Shown piece by piece: positions 7,811-15,198 of a DNA stretch of 38,387 nucleotides. The translations under genes were made by a program, and so were the position numbers. Origin of the DNA: Elusimicrobiota bacterium (GTDB taxonomy: Bacteria > Elusimicrobiota > Elusimicrobia > UBA1565 > UBA9628). Below the pieces are notes generated by a model that was not told the origin of the DNA, did not search any database, and was given only the letters and a program-made list of their open reading frames with translations. The stretch lies in assembly GCA_026388095.1 (NCBI GenBank), contig JAPLKL010000018.1, forward strand, positions 1-38,387, in the 5' to 3' direction. The first letter of the stretch is position 1; every line of letters begins with the position of its first letter.

Positions 7811-9021
7811 TCCTGCGCGGTCCCAAAGAGCCGGTCTTCCTGCCTCAGGGCTTCCGCTTCGCCACCGCCACGGCCGGGATCAAGGCGAGCGGCAAGCCGG
7901 ACCTGGCTTTGGCCGAGGCCCCGCAATGCGCTGCGGCCGCGGCCGTGTTCACGCGCAACCGCGCGGCCGCCGCCCCCGTGTCGGTCGGCCGCGAGAACCT
8001 CAGAGCCTCCCGCGGCCGCCTGCGCGCGGTCCTGGTCAACTCCGGCAACGCCAACGCGGGCACCGGCCAGGCCGGCCTGAAGGCGGCCCGCTCCTGCTGC
8101 GAGGCTCTAGCCGAGCGCCTGGGCGTCGCGCCGCGCGCCGTCCTGCCCTCTTCAACGGGGATCATCGGCGTGCCCCTGCCGGCCGCAAAGATCGTAGCGG
8201 CCGTGCCGGCCTTGGTGCGCGGCCTGGCCTCGGGTGAATCAGCCCTGCGCGCTTTCGGCCGGGGCATCATGACCACGGATCTGCGGCCCAAGCTGGCCTC
8301 GGCCTCGTTCCAGGTCCGCGGCAAGACGGTCAGCATCGCCGGAGTGGTCAAAGGCGCGGGCATGATCCACCCGAACATGGCCACCATGCTCTGCTACGTG
8401 TTCACAGACGCCGCGGCCTGCCCCGAGGAGCTGAGCGCTCATCTCAAGGCCGCCGTGGACCTCAGCTTCAACGCCATCTCGGTGGACGGCGACACCTCCA
8501 CCAACGACACGGTGGTCCTGCTCGCCTCTGGCCGCGGCGGCGTCACCTTGGCGGAGCCGGGAGCGCGCCAGCCCTTCCGCGCGGCCCTGCAGGCGGTCTG
8601 CCGCTCCTTGGCCGAGCAGATCGTGCGCGACGGAGAGGGCGCCGGGCACCTGGTGCGCCTTCAGATCCGCGGCGCGAAGACCACGGACGAAGCCCGGGCC
8701 GCGGGCCGCCAGATCGCGAATTCCCCCTTGGTCAAGACCGCCTGGGCCGGCTGCGACCCGAACTGGGGGCGGATGTTCGCCATGCTGGGCAACACCGGCT
8801 TCCCCTTCGACCCGGCCAAGGCCAGCATGGCCATCGGCCCGCACAAGGTCTTCGCGCACGGCAAGGCTTTGTCCTTCGACCGCAAGGCGGCCCACAAGCT
8901 CATGCAGGGCCCGGAGTACGCCATCCGCGTCGAGCTGGGGCGGGGCAAGGCGGCCCTGGAGTTCCTGACCTGCGACCTCACCGAGGAGTACATCCGCATC
9001 AACGCGGAATACTCCACCTGA
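7807..9021 (+). CDS. argJ: glutamate N-acetyltransferase (ornithine acetyltransferase)
   Basis: Transfers the acetyl group from N-acetylornithine to glutamate, closing the acetyl cycle and releasing ornithine. The 404-residue precursor self-cleaves at an Ala-Thr bond. The motif KGAGMIHPNMATMLCYVFTD is present, placing the nucleophile at Thr193. Other marks are VLVNSGNANAGTG, LPSSTGIIGVPLP, TSTNDTVVLLASG and the C-terminal DLTEEYIRINAEYST. I take ATG 7807, which overlaps the argA stop; the frame stays open upstream only as a shadow of argA. Whether it also uses acetyl-CoA (bifunctional form) cannot be read from the sequence; the dedicated argA just upstream makes that unnecessary. Last gene of the operon. 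Confidence 0.95.
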   Translation: MILRGPKEPVFLPQGFRFATATAGIKASGKPDLALAEAPQCAAAAAVFTRNRAAAAPVSVGRENLRASRGRLRAVLVNSGNANAGTGQAGLKAARSCCEALAERLGVAPRAVLPSSTGIIGVPLPAAKIVAAVPALVRGLASGESALRAFGRGIMTTDLRPKLASASFQVRGKTVSIAGVVKGAGMIHPNMATMLCYVFTDAAACPEELSAHLKAAVDLSFNAISVDGDTSTNDTVVLLASGRGGVTLAEPGARQPFRAALQAVCRSLAEQIVRDGEGAGHLVRLQIRGAKTTDEARAAGRQIANSPLVKTAWAGCDPNWGRMFAMLGNTGFPFDPAKASMAIGPHKVFAHGKALSFDRKAAHKLMQGPEYAIRVELGRGKAALEFLTCDLTEEYIRINAEYST

Positions 9022-9059
9022 CCTGGATCCGACGTTTGGTCAAGCCCGGCAATCCGTCC

Positions 9060-9089
9060 TTGGATAAAGCCCCCCTCTTTGGGTAGAAT
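9060..9089 (+). promoter_or_regulatory. sigma70-like promoter for the 9096 gene
   Basis: TTGGAT at 9060-9065, an 18-nt spacer and TAGAAT at 9084-9089. The ATG follows only 6 nt after the -10 box, so transcription should begin at or next to the A of the ATG: a leaderless arrangement. Confidence 0.55.
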
Positions 9090-9095
9090 ATCGCC

Positions 9096-9536
9096 ATGCC
9101 GGACGCACCGGACCCCGACTTCCCGCAGCAGGCGCGCATCGCCATCAGGAAGGCCTTGGCCGAGGGCGTAAAAGCCACCCCGGCCGAGATGTCCCGGATC
9201 GTCGTCGACCAGATCGCCGACGCTTCCCGCGCCTCCCAAGACCAGCGCCAGGCCGTCATCGCGGTCTGCCGAGCCTCCCTCGGCGACCTGCACGTGCTCG
9301 GAATGGACCTCTCAGAGACCACCATCCAGACCCTCAGAGACCTCTCCCGGACCAGCCTGATGTCGCGCGTGGACCCCCAGGACGTCATGACCTGGGTCAT
9401 GGAAGGGATCGCCGAGGTCGCCGCGACTTTGGACCGGCCCGCCTGCAACGCCATCGTCAGCGCCATCGACGGCGAGTTCATGGGCGCCGGCCAGGCTTTC
9501 GCCGAGCTCTGCGAGAAGGCGCGCCGAAAAGGCTGA
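9096..9536 (+). CDS. small helical protein of unknown function
   Basis: A 146-residue soluble protein without signal peptide or membrane segment. It appears almost entirely alpha-helical with alternating charged and small hydrophobic residues (for example IAIRKALAEGVKATPAEMSR and VVDQIADASRASQDQRQAV). It contains two cysteines in AVCRASL and ACNAIV and one near the C-terminus in AELCEKARRKG. I do not recognise the family; the helix pattern is loosely reminiscent of phasin-like or four-helix proteins. Evidence that it is real: amino-acid composition unlike a shadow frame, a promoter-like TTGGAT/TAGAAT pair ending 6 nt before the ATG, and a position between argJ and tRNA-Leu without overlap. 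Confidence 0.7.
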   Translation: MPDAPDPDFPQQARIAIRKALAEGVKATPAEMSRIVVDQIADASRASQDQRQAVIAVCRASLGDLHVLGMDLSETTIQTLRDLSRTSLMSRVDPQDVMTWVMEGIAEVAATLDRPACNAIVSAIDGEFMGAGQAFAELCEKARRKG

Positions 9537-9577
9537 CCGCGCCGCGCTGGACCGCGCTTCGGGTCCCGTCGGAAAAT

Positions 9578-9586
9578 TGCTACAAT
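9578..9586 (+). promoter_or_regulatory. extended -10 of tRNA-Leu
   Basis: TGCTACAAT ends 10 nt before the first base of the tRNA, where a processed precursor transcript would begin. A weak -35 (TTCGGG, 9558-9563) lies 17 nt upstream of TACAAT. Confidence 0.5.
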
Positions 9587-9596
9587 CCCTATCCGC

Positions 9597-9680
9597 GCCC
9601 AGGTGGCGGAACTGGCAGACGCGCTGGACTCAAAATCCAGTGGCCGCAAGGCCGTGTGGGTTCGATTCCCTCCCTGGGCA
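9597..9680 (+). tRNA. tRNA-Leu (anticodon CAA)
   Basis: An 84-nt type II tRNA. The acceptor arm pairs GCCCAGG (9597-9603) with CCTGGGC (9673-9679) and the discriminator is A. The anticodon stem CTGGA/TCCAG encloses the loop CTCAAAA, giving anticodon CAA for UUG codons. A long variable arm (GGCCGCAAGGCC) follows, as in leucine tRNAs, and the T-loop reads GGTTCGATTCC. CCA is not encoded. It ends only 7 nt before the convergent deacetylase gene. Confidence 0.95.
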
Positions 9681-9687
9681 AGCTTTT

Positions 9688-10497
9688 CTATTTCGCCAGG
9701 TCGGAGGCGAAGACGAACTCGAAGCCCTCGGCCTGGAGCTTCGGAACCTCTTCGGTCAGGCACTCGTAGGTGCCCGGGAAGTAGTGGTGCCCGATGACCA
9801 CGGCCGAGCCCCGCTTGCGGGCCATGGCCGCCACCCGGCGCAGTATCTTCTGGCAGAACGGCTTGTTGTTGTAGTGCGGCGGAGACTCCAGGAACATCTG
9901 GTTGACCGCCACGCGCAGGCCGGCCGCGCGTGCCTCGTCGCCGGCCACGCTCTTGGGCGAGACGTGACTGTCCAGGAAATAGACCCCTTTTGATCTGAGG
10001 TCTGCCATGAAGGCTTTCATCAGAGGGCGGTTCTTGGTCGCCTTCAATGAGCGATGGTTGTTCAAGCCCACCGCGCCCGGGATATCCCTGAAGCTCTTGT
10101 CCAGCAGCTTGCGCACTTTGGCCAGATCCGCATCCGACACGCGGTCCTTGGGCAGGTCGAGGCTCAGGAACGGGTCGAACGGGAAGTGGATGATCAACTC
10201 GTGGCCGGCGGCCTTGGTGGCCTTGGCCGCCTCCTTGGTGCGCGGCGATTCCGGCATCACCGCGAAGGTCACGGGCCACTTCACGGCCATCCAAGCCTCA
10301 TCCTTGACGTTGGGCTTGTAGGTCAGGCCAAAATCATCCAGCACCACGGCGATCTTCGGCGCGCTAGGGCGCGCCGCCTGGGGCTGCGCCCCAGGTGAAG
10401 TCGCAGGCTGTGCTCCGCTCGCCGGAAGGGACGCGAAGAGAAGCAGGCACAGCAACGAATTAAGTATTGTGTCCCCGAACTCGACGCTATTGCTCAT
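9688..10497 (-). CDS. divergent polysaccharide deacetylase (YibQ family), exported
   Basis: A 269-residue exported protein of the divergent polysaccharide deacetylase (YibQ/DUF610) family. Marks are KIAVVLDDFGLTYK, a strand TFAVMPESPRTKEAA, HELIIHFPFDP, PGAVGLNNHRSL, YFLDSHVSPKSV and the final VIGHHYFPGTYE. Asp-Asp and His residues stand where the NodB-type fold holds its metal, but substrate and activity of the YibQ family are poorly defined. A hydrophobic segment LLCLLLFASLPASGA precedes a Pro/Ala linker. Oddity: the first codons are written by the 26-bp repeat at 10457-10482, and the linker contains two perfect hairpins, so the N-terminus may have been rebuilt by repeat insertion. A TTG at about codon 15 is an alternative start. 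It overlaps the upstream permease by 11 nt. Confidence 0.82.
   Translation of the reverse strand: MSNSVEFGDTILNSLLCLLLFASLPASGAQPATSPGAQPQAARPSAPKIAVVLDDFGLTYKPNVKDEAWMAVKWPVTFAVMPESPRTKEAAKATKAAGHELIIHFPFDPFLSLDLPKDRVSDADLAKVRKLLDKSFRDIPGAVGLNNHRSLKATKNRPLMKAFMADLRSKGVYFLDSHVSPKSVAGDEARAAGLRVAVNQMFLESPPHYNNKPFCQKILRRVAAMARKRGSAVVIGHHYFPGTYECLTEEVPKLQAEGFEFVFASDLAK
10358..10395. repeat. two hairpins inside the deacetylase linker
   Basis: Two perfect inverted repeats: arms 10358-10364/10369-10375 (loop TAGG) and 10377-10384/10388-10395 (loop TGC, which is C-GCA-G on the minus strand). They encode the Pro/Ala-rich linker between signal peptide and enzyme domain, where extra residues are tolerated. 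They resemble the intergenic hairpins elsewhere in the window. Confidence 0.75.
10457..10482 (-). repeat. 26-bp repeat, copy 1 (minus orientation)
   Basis: On the minus strand this reads GA, then GTTCGGGGACACAATACTTA, then ATTC. It is identical over 26 bp to copy 2 at 17569-17594, which lies on the plus strand. Here it falls within codons 6-14 of the deacetylase gene. C-GNA-G-type hairpins lie downstream of it in its own reading direction, as with copy 2. Confidence 0.93.
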
Positions 10498-12205
10498 AGC
10501 GCTCCAAGGTCCGCAGTCCCAGCTTCCAGGGCACGACCAAGGCCGCGGCGTTGAGCAGGAGCATCATCACCGCGCAGGAGGCGACGATGCGCCAGTCCCA
10601 GGCCTCGGCGCGGCCGAAGCGCTCCTGGAAGTGCATCTGCATGGGCCAGGCCAGGATCATGATGGAAGCCCCGACATAGCCCAGCGCCGAAGCCATGTAG
10701 ACGAACCCCCCCAAGGACGACTCGATCTGGTGGATGTTCTCCACCGCGAACATCGGGAACAGCGCCCCGAAGCCTATGCCCATGGCCGCCAGGGTCCAGG
10801 TGATGAGCAGCAGGGACCCGGTGGAGAGCCAGGCCGAGAAGCGGTCGGCCTGCAGAAGATGGTTGGTGGCCAGGCTCAGGACCAAAGCGATCCCGGTCAT
10901 GGGAATGACGGAGAAGAGGAACTTCTGGCGCATGATCGCGCCCTTGGTCACCGGCGAGGAGCCCAGGATCCACCAGCTGCGGCCCTCCAGGCTGATGGCG
11001 GGATACGTGAAGCGCAGGCCCAGAGCCGCGATGACGAAGCCCGCCGCGCCCACGTTGAGGAAAGAGACCAGGCTCTTGAGGTCCGCGTTGTCCAAAGGCA
11101 GGCGCTGGATGCTGAAGAGGTACACGAACACCAGTCCCATGATCAGCAGGATCTGCGACCAATGCTTCACGTCCCGGAAGAAGGTCCGGCGCTCCTTCCA
11201 GAACAGGGCTCCGAGCTGCCGGGGCAGGCCCCACAGCACCTCGGCCAGGGGCGCGATCTCCAACACCATCCTGCGCTGGCGGCCCGCCTGCGCTCCCGAG
11301 TAGCCGATGAAGTAGACTCGGCCGGCCAGAGCCACCAGGACGGCGTACACGGCCAACGCGGCGCCGTAGAGCAGGGCGGCGTAGCGCGCCCAGACCGCGG
11401 TCTTGCCCGCCACCGCGGCCTTCAGCGCCGCGGTGAGCCACCAGGACGGGAAGTACAGGGCCGTGGGGGCCTGAAGGTATTCCAAGTACTCAGCCACCAC
11501 GTTGAGCGCGTCCGGCCGGATGAGCCGCTCCGGCTCGGCGAAGCGCACCAGCCCGTAAAGGACCGTCAAAGAGAGGCTGGAGAGCACCCAGATCACGTCC
11601 CGGGTCCGCGAAGACGGGAAGACGAAGAGCAGCAGCAAGGTGAAGGCTATGCCCACGGCCGCGGCCAAAGCGAGGAAGGGAAGCATGAGCACGAGGAAAT
11701 CCAGGAGGAAGCCGGGGCCGTAATGATTGACCCGCATCAGGGCCAGCACATAGGGGACTTGGACCAGGCCGATCATCCAGGAGCAGAAGAACAGGCTCTC
11801 CAGGGCCTTGTCCATGAAGATCGCCCGCAGCGGCACGGGCGCGTTCATGAGGAACTTGAGGTCGAAGGAGTAGTAGAGGGTGCTCAAGGAGGTCAGCAGG
11901 CCCGAGATGGCCACCATCATGAAGGTCGCCAGCATCACCATGGCCGTCAGCTTCCACAACAGGAGCTGGCCGATGAGCTGCACGGTGGACAGATAGGCCA
12001 CCAGCTTATAGAAGAGTCCGTAGAGCCCCGCCAACAGGCCCAGTCCGGCCACGGAGAAAACGCCGTTGCGCACGCGCTCGTACGGGGTCAGGTGCGTGAG
12101 CGTGTTGACCAACGTCCGAGCCTTGCGCCAGAAGAGGAGCCGCAGCATGCCGCGCGCGGGAGCGCGCGGCACTGACGCCGATATCTGAGATGCGTGAGGC
12201 GTCAT
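10487..12205 (-). CDS. ABC-2-like exporter permease, about 12 membrane segments
   Basis: A large integral membrane protein (572 residues from ATG 12205) with roughly twelve hydrophobic segments in two halves, separated by a cytoplasmic stretch around GLPRQLGALFWKERRTFFRDVKHW. It looks like the putative ABC exporter membrane family (ABC_tran_2 type) that pairs with a single ATPase. The ATPase gene lies immediately upstream, so the two should form one transporter; the substrate is unknown. The extra N-terminal residues before the second ATG (12148, giving MLRLLFWRKARTL) are encoded by a perfect hairpin (12148-12171), so 12148 may be the true start. The C-terminus overlaps the deacetylase start by 11 nt. 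Confidence 0.85.
   Translation of the reverse strand: MTPHASQISASVPRAPARGMLRLLFWRKARTLVNTLTHLTPYERVRNGVFSVAGLGLLAGLYGLFYKLVAYLSTVQLIGQLLLWKLTAMVMLATFMMVAISGLLTSLSTLYYSFDLKFLMNAPVPLRAIFMDKALESLFFCSWMIGLVQVPYVLALMRVNHYGPGFLLDFLVLMLPFLALAAAVGIAFTLLLLFVFPSSRTRDVIWVLSSLSLTVLYGLVRFAEPERLIRPDALNVVAEYLEYLQAPTALYFPSWWLTAALKAAVAGKTAVWARYAALLYGAALAVYAVLVALAGRVYFIGYSGAQAGRQRRMVLEIAPLAEVLWGLPRQLGALFWKERRTFFRDVKHWSQILLIMGLVFVYLFSIQRLPLDNADLKSLVSFLNVGAAGFVIAALGLRFTYPAISLEGRSWWILGSSPVTKGAIMRQKFLFSVIPMTGIALVLSLATNHLLQADRFSAWLSTGSLLLITWTLAAMGIGFGALFPMFAVENIHQIESSLGGFVYMASALGYVGASIMILAWPMQMHFQERFGRAEAWDWRIVASCAVMMLLLNAAALVVPWKLGLRTLERYEQ
12148..12171. repeat. 10-bp-stem hairpin at the permease start
   Basis: Perfect inverted repeat with arms 12148-12157 and 12162-12171 and loop GGGA, closing as C-GGGA-G. 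It lies between two candidate ATG codons of the permease gene. If ATG 12148 is used, the hairpin is in the leader between the ATPase and permease and could modulate relative expression. Confidence 0.7.
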
Positions 12206-12210
12206 GTGCG

Positions 12211-12966
12211 CTAAAGGTGCTTCAGGAGAGAGGCGTACTCGTGGCCGCCGGTGAGGCTCAGGAACACGTCCTCCAGGCCCGGGCCCTGGCCCCCCTTGGC
12301 TTGGGCCCGCAGTTCGTCCACGGTGCCCAGCGCCGCGAGGCGGCCGGAGATCATGATGCCCACGCGGGCGCAGAGCTTCTCCGCGATCTCCAGGATATGG
12401 GTGCACATGAACACCGTGGTCCCGCGCCGGGCCAAGGTCAGCAGGAGCTCCTTGACCATGCGGGCGCTCTTGGGGTCCAAGCCCACGATGGGCTCGTCGA
12501 GCACCAGGACCTTGGGCTCGTGCAGCAGGACGCCGGCGATGACGAGCTTCTGGCGCATGCCGTGGGAATAGGCTTCCAGGAGCTCCCCGCCCCAATCCGT
12601 GAGCTCGAACATGGCCAGGAGCTCCGGTATGCGCCGGCGCTGCTCGGACAGCGGCACTCCGTAGAGCTCGCCGATGAAGCGCAGGTACTCCGCGCCGGAG
12701 AGCTTGGGATAGACGAAGGGCTCGTCCGGGACCAGGCCCAGGACGCCTTTGGCCTGGAGAGTCTGGCTGGCCACGTCGAAGCCCGCCACCCGGACCGAGC
12801 CGGCGTCGGGCTTGAGCAGCCCCGTGATGAGCTTGACCGTGGTGGTCTTGCCGGCCCCGTTGGGGCCCAGGAAGCCGAAGATCTCCCCGGCGGCGACCGT
12901 GAGGTCGAGACGGTCCACCGCGGTCAGATCGCCGAAGCGCTTGACCAGACCTCGGATCTCTATCAA
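12211..12966 (-). CDS. ABC transporter ATP-binding protein
   Basis: A 251-residue ABC ATPase energising the adjacent permease. Walker A is GPNGAGKTTTVK, the Q-loop region is LGLVPDEPFVYPKLSGAEYL, the signature is SHGMRQK (a variant of LSGGQ), and Walker B is VLVLDEPIVGLDPKSARM, followed by the switch histidine in FMCTHILEIAEKLCAR. This is the family that serves ABC-2 type exporters. The start is inferred as TTG at 12966, giving LIEIRGLVKRFG at the usual family position, 4 nt after the stop of the upstream PfkB gene. The open frame extends further upstream but only as a shadow of that gene. No good Shine-Dalgarno precedes the TTG, so translation may be coupled. Confidence 0.92.
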   Translation of the reverse strand: MIEIRGLVKRFGDLTAVDRLDLTVAAGEIFGFLGPNGAGKTTTVKLITGLLKPDAGSVRVAGFDVASQTLQAKGVLGLVPDEPFVYPKLSGAEYLRFIGELYGVPLSEQRRRIPELLAMFELTDWGGELLEAYSHGMRQKLVIAGVLLHEPKVLVLDEPIVGLDPKSARMVKELLLTLARRGTTVFMCTHILEIAEKLCARVGIMISGRLAALGTVDELRAQAKGGQGPGLEDVFLSLTGGHEYASLLKHL

Positions 12967-12970
12967 AGCT

Positions 12971-13927
12971 CTAGCGCCGCGCTTCCAGAAGCAGCGAAAC
13001 TCGGGCCCGGGAAGGCCCGTTGGGGACCTGCAGCGCGTCGACGAACTCGTCGAAGCGCGCCTGCAGGGCCGCGCGCTGGAGGTTCTCCAGGCGCCGGGTG
13101 CTGAAGTCCTCCACATTGAAGGAGGCCAAAGCCGTGCCGTAGATCACGGCGCGCTTGAGGTTGCCGATGTCGTCGTAGTCGCGGGCCGAGGTCAGATAGC
13201 CCATGAAGCCGCCCGCGAAGGTGTCGCCCGCGCCCGTGGGGTCCTTGATGGATTCCACGGGATAGGCCGGGAACGCGTAGAAGCGGTCCGCGACCTTCAT
13301 GAGCGCGCCGTGCTCGCCCTTCTTGACCACCACCACCTTGGGTCCCCAGTGCGAGATGGCGCGCGCCGCGCCCAGGGCCGTGGGCTGCCGGGAGAGCTGC
13401 TTGGCCTCCTCCTCGTTGACGAAGAAGATGTGCACCCGCGAGAGCAGGCGCCGCAGGGCGTCGGGCTTGGACAGGATCCAGTAGTTCATGGTGTCGCAAG
13501 CGACCAAAGCGGGGCTCTGCATCTGGTCGAGCACGCTGACCTGCAGGTCCGGGTCGATGTTGGCCAGGAACACGACCCGGGACTTCTTCTGCGCCGGCGT
13601 GAGCTTGGGCTTGAACTTGGCGAAGACGTTGAGATGCGTGGCCAAGGTCTTGGCGTCGGAGAGGTCGCGGCCGAACTTGCCCACCCAGCGGAAGGTCTTG
13701 CCCGGCAGCTCCTTGAGGCCCGAGAGGTCGATGCCCTTCTCGGCCAGCATGTGGCGGTGCTCCTTGGGGAAGTCCTTGCCGATGACGCCGACGACCGTCA
13801 CCCGCGCGAAATGCCGGGCGGCCAAAGAGAAGTAGACGGCCGAGCCGCCCAGAGCCTCCTGGCTCTCCCCCCAAAGGGTCTTGACCGAATCAAGCGCCAC
13901 CGAGCCGACCACCAAGATGGAATCCAT
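12971..13927 (-). CDS. PfkB-family carbohydrate/nucleoside kinase
   Basis: A 318-residue ribokinase-superfamily kinase. N-terminal VVGSVALDSVKT and GGSAVYFSLAARHF match the substrate-binding start of the family. KVVVVKKGEHGAL and DPTGAGDTFAGGFMGYL carry the ATP-binding and catalytic-base (Asp in GAGD) motifs. The sugar or nucleoside substrate cannot be read from the sequence. It is a different branch from gsk in this window. It is first of four minus-strand genes (kinase, ATPase, permease, deacetylase) with gaps or overlaps of a few nt, so they are likely co-transcribed although a metabolic link is not obvious. Confidence 0.88.
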   Translation of the reverse strand: MDSILVVGSVALDSVKTLWGESQEALGGSAVYFSLAARHFARVTVVGVIGKDFPKEHRHMLAEKGIDLSGLKELPGKTFRWVGKFGRDLSDAKTLATHLNVFAKFKPKLTPAQKKSRVVFLANIDPDLQVSVLDQMQSPALVACDTMNYWILSKPDALRRLLSRVHIFFVNEEEAKQLSRQPTALGAARAISHWGPKVVVVKKGEHGALMKVADRFYAFPAYPVESIKDPTGAGDTFAGGFMGYLTSARDYDDIGNLKRAVIYGTALASFNVEDFSTRRLENLQRAALQARFDEFVDALQVPNGPSRARVSLLLEARR

Positions 13928-14016
13928 GTTTTATGAGCTCCGGAGGGTCTGCCGCCGGCCGCAAGGAAATCCGTCCGGCCGGCTCCTGCGGAACTTCCGA
14001 TACCGCAGGCGCGCGC

Positions 14017-14799
14017 TCAAGTCCCGCTCTCCCGCTGTTCGAGGAAGGACTTGACCTCGACCTGGGAGTTCACCTGGCGCAGGAAGAAATTGATGAGCTC
14101 GAGGGCCCGCATCTGCTGGGCCTGGGCCGCGACGGCGTCCTTGCGCTGCTTGAAGTAGCGGTCCTTGAACTCGGCGGGGGTGAGCTTGGCGGCCTCGGGG
14201 TCCTTGTGGCGCTGCGCCGAGGCCTTCTGGAAGTCCTTCGCGGCAGCGTCCCGGTCCTTGACGTAGGAGGCCTCCAGCTCGCCGGGGGTGAGCTTGGCGG
14301 CCTGGAAGATGAGCTGCTTGAGGCGGCCGGCCACCAGGCTGCGCCGCCGCATCGCCTCGTAGCCCGCCGGGGTGTCGTGGAAAGCGCCGCGCACCGCGCG
14401 GAAGTAGGACTCGGGGCTGAACTCCCCGCCGGACTGGAAGGCGGGCGTGCCGCGGATGTCGCGCGCCAGCTCCGAGTCCGTGATCGTGATGCCCATCTCG
14501 TCGGCCTTGACCAGGAGCATCTCGTCGACGATCATGTCCCGCAGGATGTTGACCTTGATCTCCTTCACGGCGGCGTCCGAGACCTCACCGTTGCGGTTGC
14601 GCAGGGCGTCGACGTATTGGTCGACGCGGGACCGGTAGCCCTTGTAAGGGATCTTCACGGAGCCCACCGATGCCACGGCCTCGGTCATATCCCGGCTGGT
14701 GAAAAGGTAGCCGCCCAGTCCCACGAAGGTTCCCAGGAGGAACACCGTCACGGTCGCGATGAACAGGGCCCGGCGGTAACGGTTCAAAAATCCTATCAT
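14017..14799 (-). CDS. SurA-N/PpiD-like membrane chaperone without PPIase domain
   Basis: A 260-residue protein with one N-terminal membrane anchor (ALFIATVTVFLLGTFVGLGGYLF) and a periplasmic part resembling the SurA/PpiD N-terminal chaperone domain: VASVGSVKIPYKGYRSRVDQY, then NILRDMIVDEMLLVKADEMGI, then a DSELARDIRGTPAFQ segment. These match the typical VNGxxI...F...Q..LI...L....A...GI.vsd pattern. No parvulin (peptidyl-prolyl isomerase) domain follows, so it is likely a holdase or assembly factor only. A charged helical region closes the protein. The start overlaps the bactofilin stop by 4 nt (ATGA), so it belongs to the M23-bactofilin operon. Confidence 0.8.
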   Translation of the reverse strand: MIGFLNRYRRALFIATVTVFLLGTFVGLGGYLFTSRDMTEAVASVGSVKIPYKGYRSRVDQYVDALRNRNGEVSDAAVKEIKVNILRDMIVDEMLLVKADEMGITITDSELARDIRGTPAFQSGGEFSPESYFRAVRGAFHDTPAGYEAMRRRSLVAGRLKQLIFQAAKLTPGELEASYVKDRDAAAKDFQKASAQRHKDPEAAKLTPAEFKDRYFKQRKDAVAAQAQQMRALELINFFLRQVNSQVEVKSFLEQRESGT

Positions 14800-15194
14800 G
14801 CGGCGCTCCCCCCCTCGACCGGCGCGGCCGCGGGCGCAGCCGCGCCGCGCATGGCGCAGGTCCCATCGAAGAAAGCCCCGTCCTCGACGCGCAGGTTCGG
14901 GGTGCGGATGTTGCCGGTGAGGCGCGCCGCCGCCAGTATCTCAACGGTCCGGGAAGCGACGACGTCGCCCTCGAGCTCGCCCGCGACGGAGACCGTCTCC
15001 GCGGCCACGTTGCCCTTCACCCGGCCCTTCTTGCCGATCTCCACGGACACCGCGTCCGTGATGTCGCCCTCCACGGAGCCCTCCACGCGCAGGGAGCCCT
15101 TGGCCGCGAGCTGGCCGTGGACGTAGGCCTCCTCGCCGATCAAAGTCATGGACTCGTTGCCGTCGAACCGGCCCGCCTTCCGGGAATCGAACAT
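14796..15194 (-). CDS. bactofilin (polymer-forming cytoskeletal protein)
   Basis: A 132-residue bactofilin. The central region is a right-handed beta-helix of short repeated strands (VHGQLAAKGSLRVEGSVEGD, then IGKKGRVKGNVAAETVSVAG, then ELEGDVVASRTVEILAAAR, then LTGNIRTPNLRVEDGAFFDG), with a short N-terminal tail and an Ala/Pro C-terminus. Bactofilins self-assemble into filaments on the inner membrane and commonly recruit M23 peptidases that shape the cell wall. Such a peptidase gene lies just upstream with a 4-nt gap, supporting that role here. Confidence 0.93.
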   Translation of the reverse strand: MFDSRKAGRFDGNESMTLIGEEAYVHGQLAAKGSLRVEGSVEGDITDAVSVEIGKKGRVKGNVAAETVSVAGELEGDVVASRTVEILAAARLTGNIRTPNLRVEDGAFFDGTCAMRGAAAPAAAPVEGGSAA

Positions 15195-15198
15195 GTCC

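Noticed and set aside
10469-12175. A 568-codon open frame antisense to the ABC permease
   Set aside because: Shadow of membrane-protein codons; no start signal and no domain.
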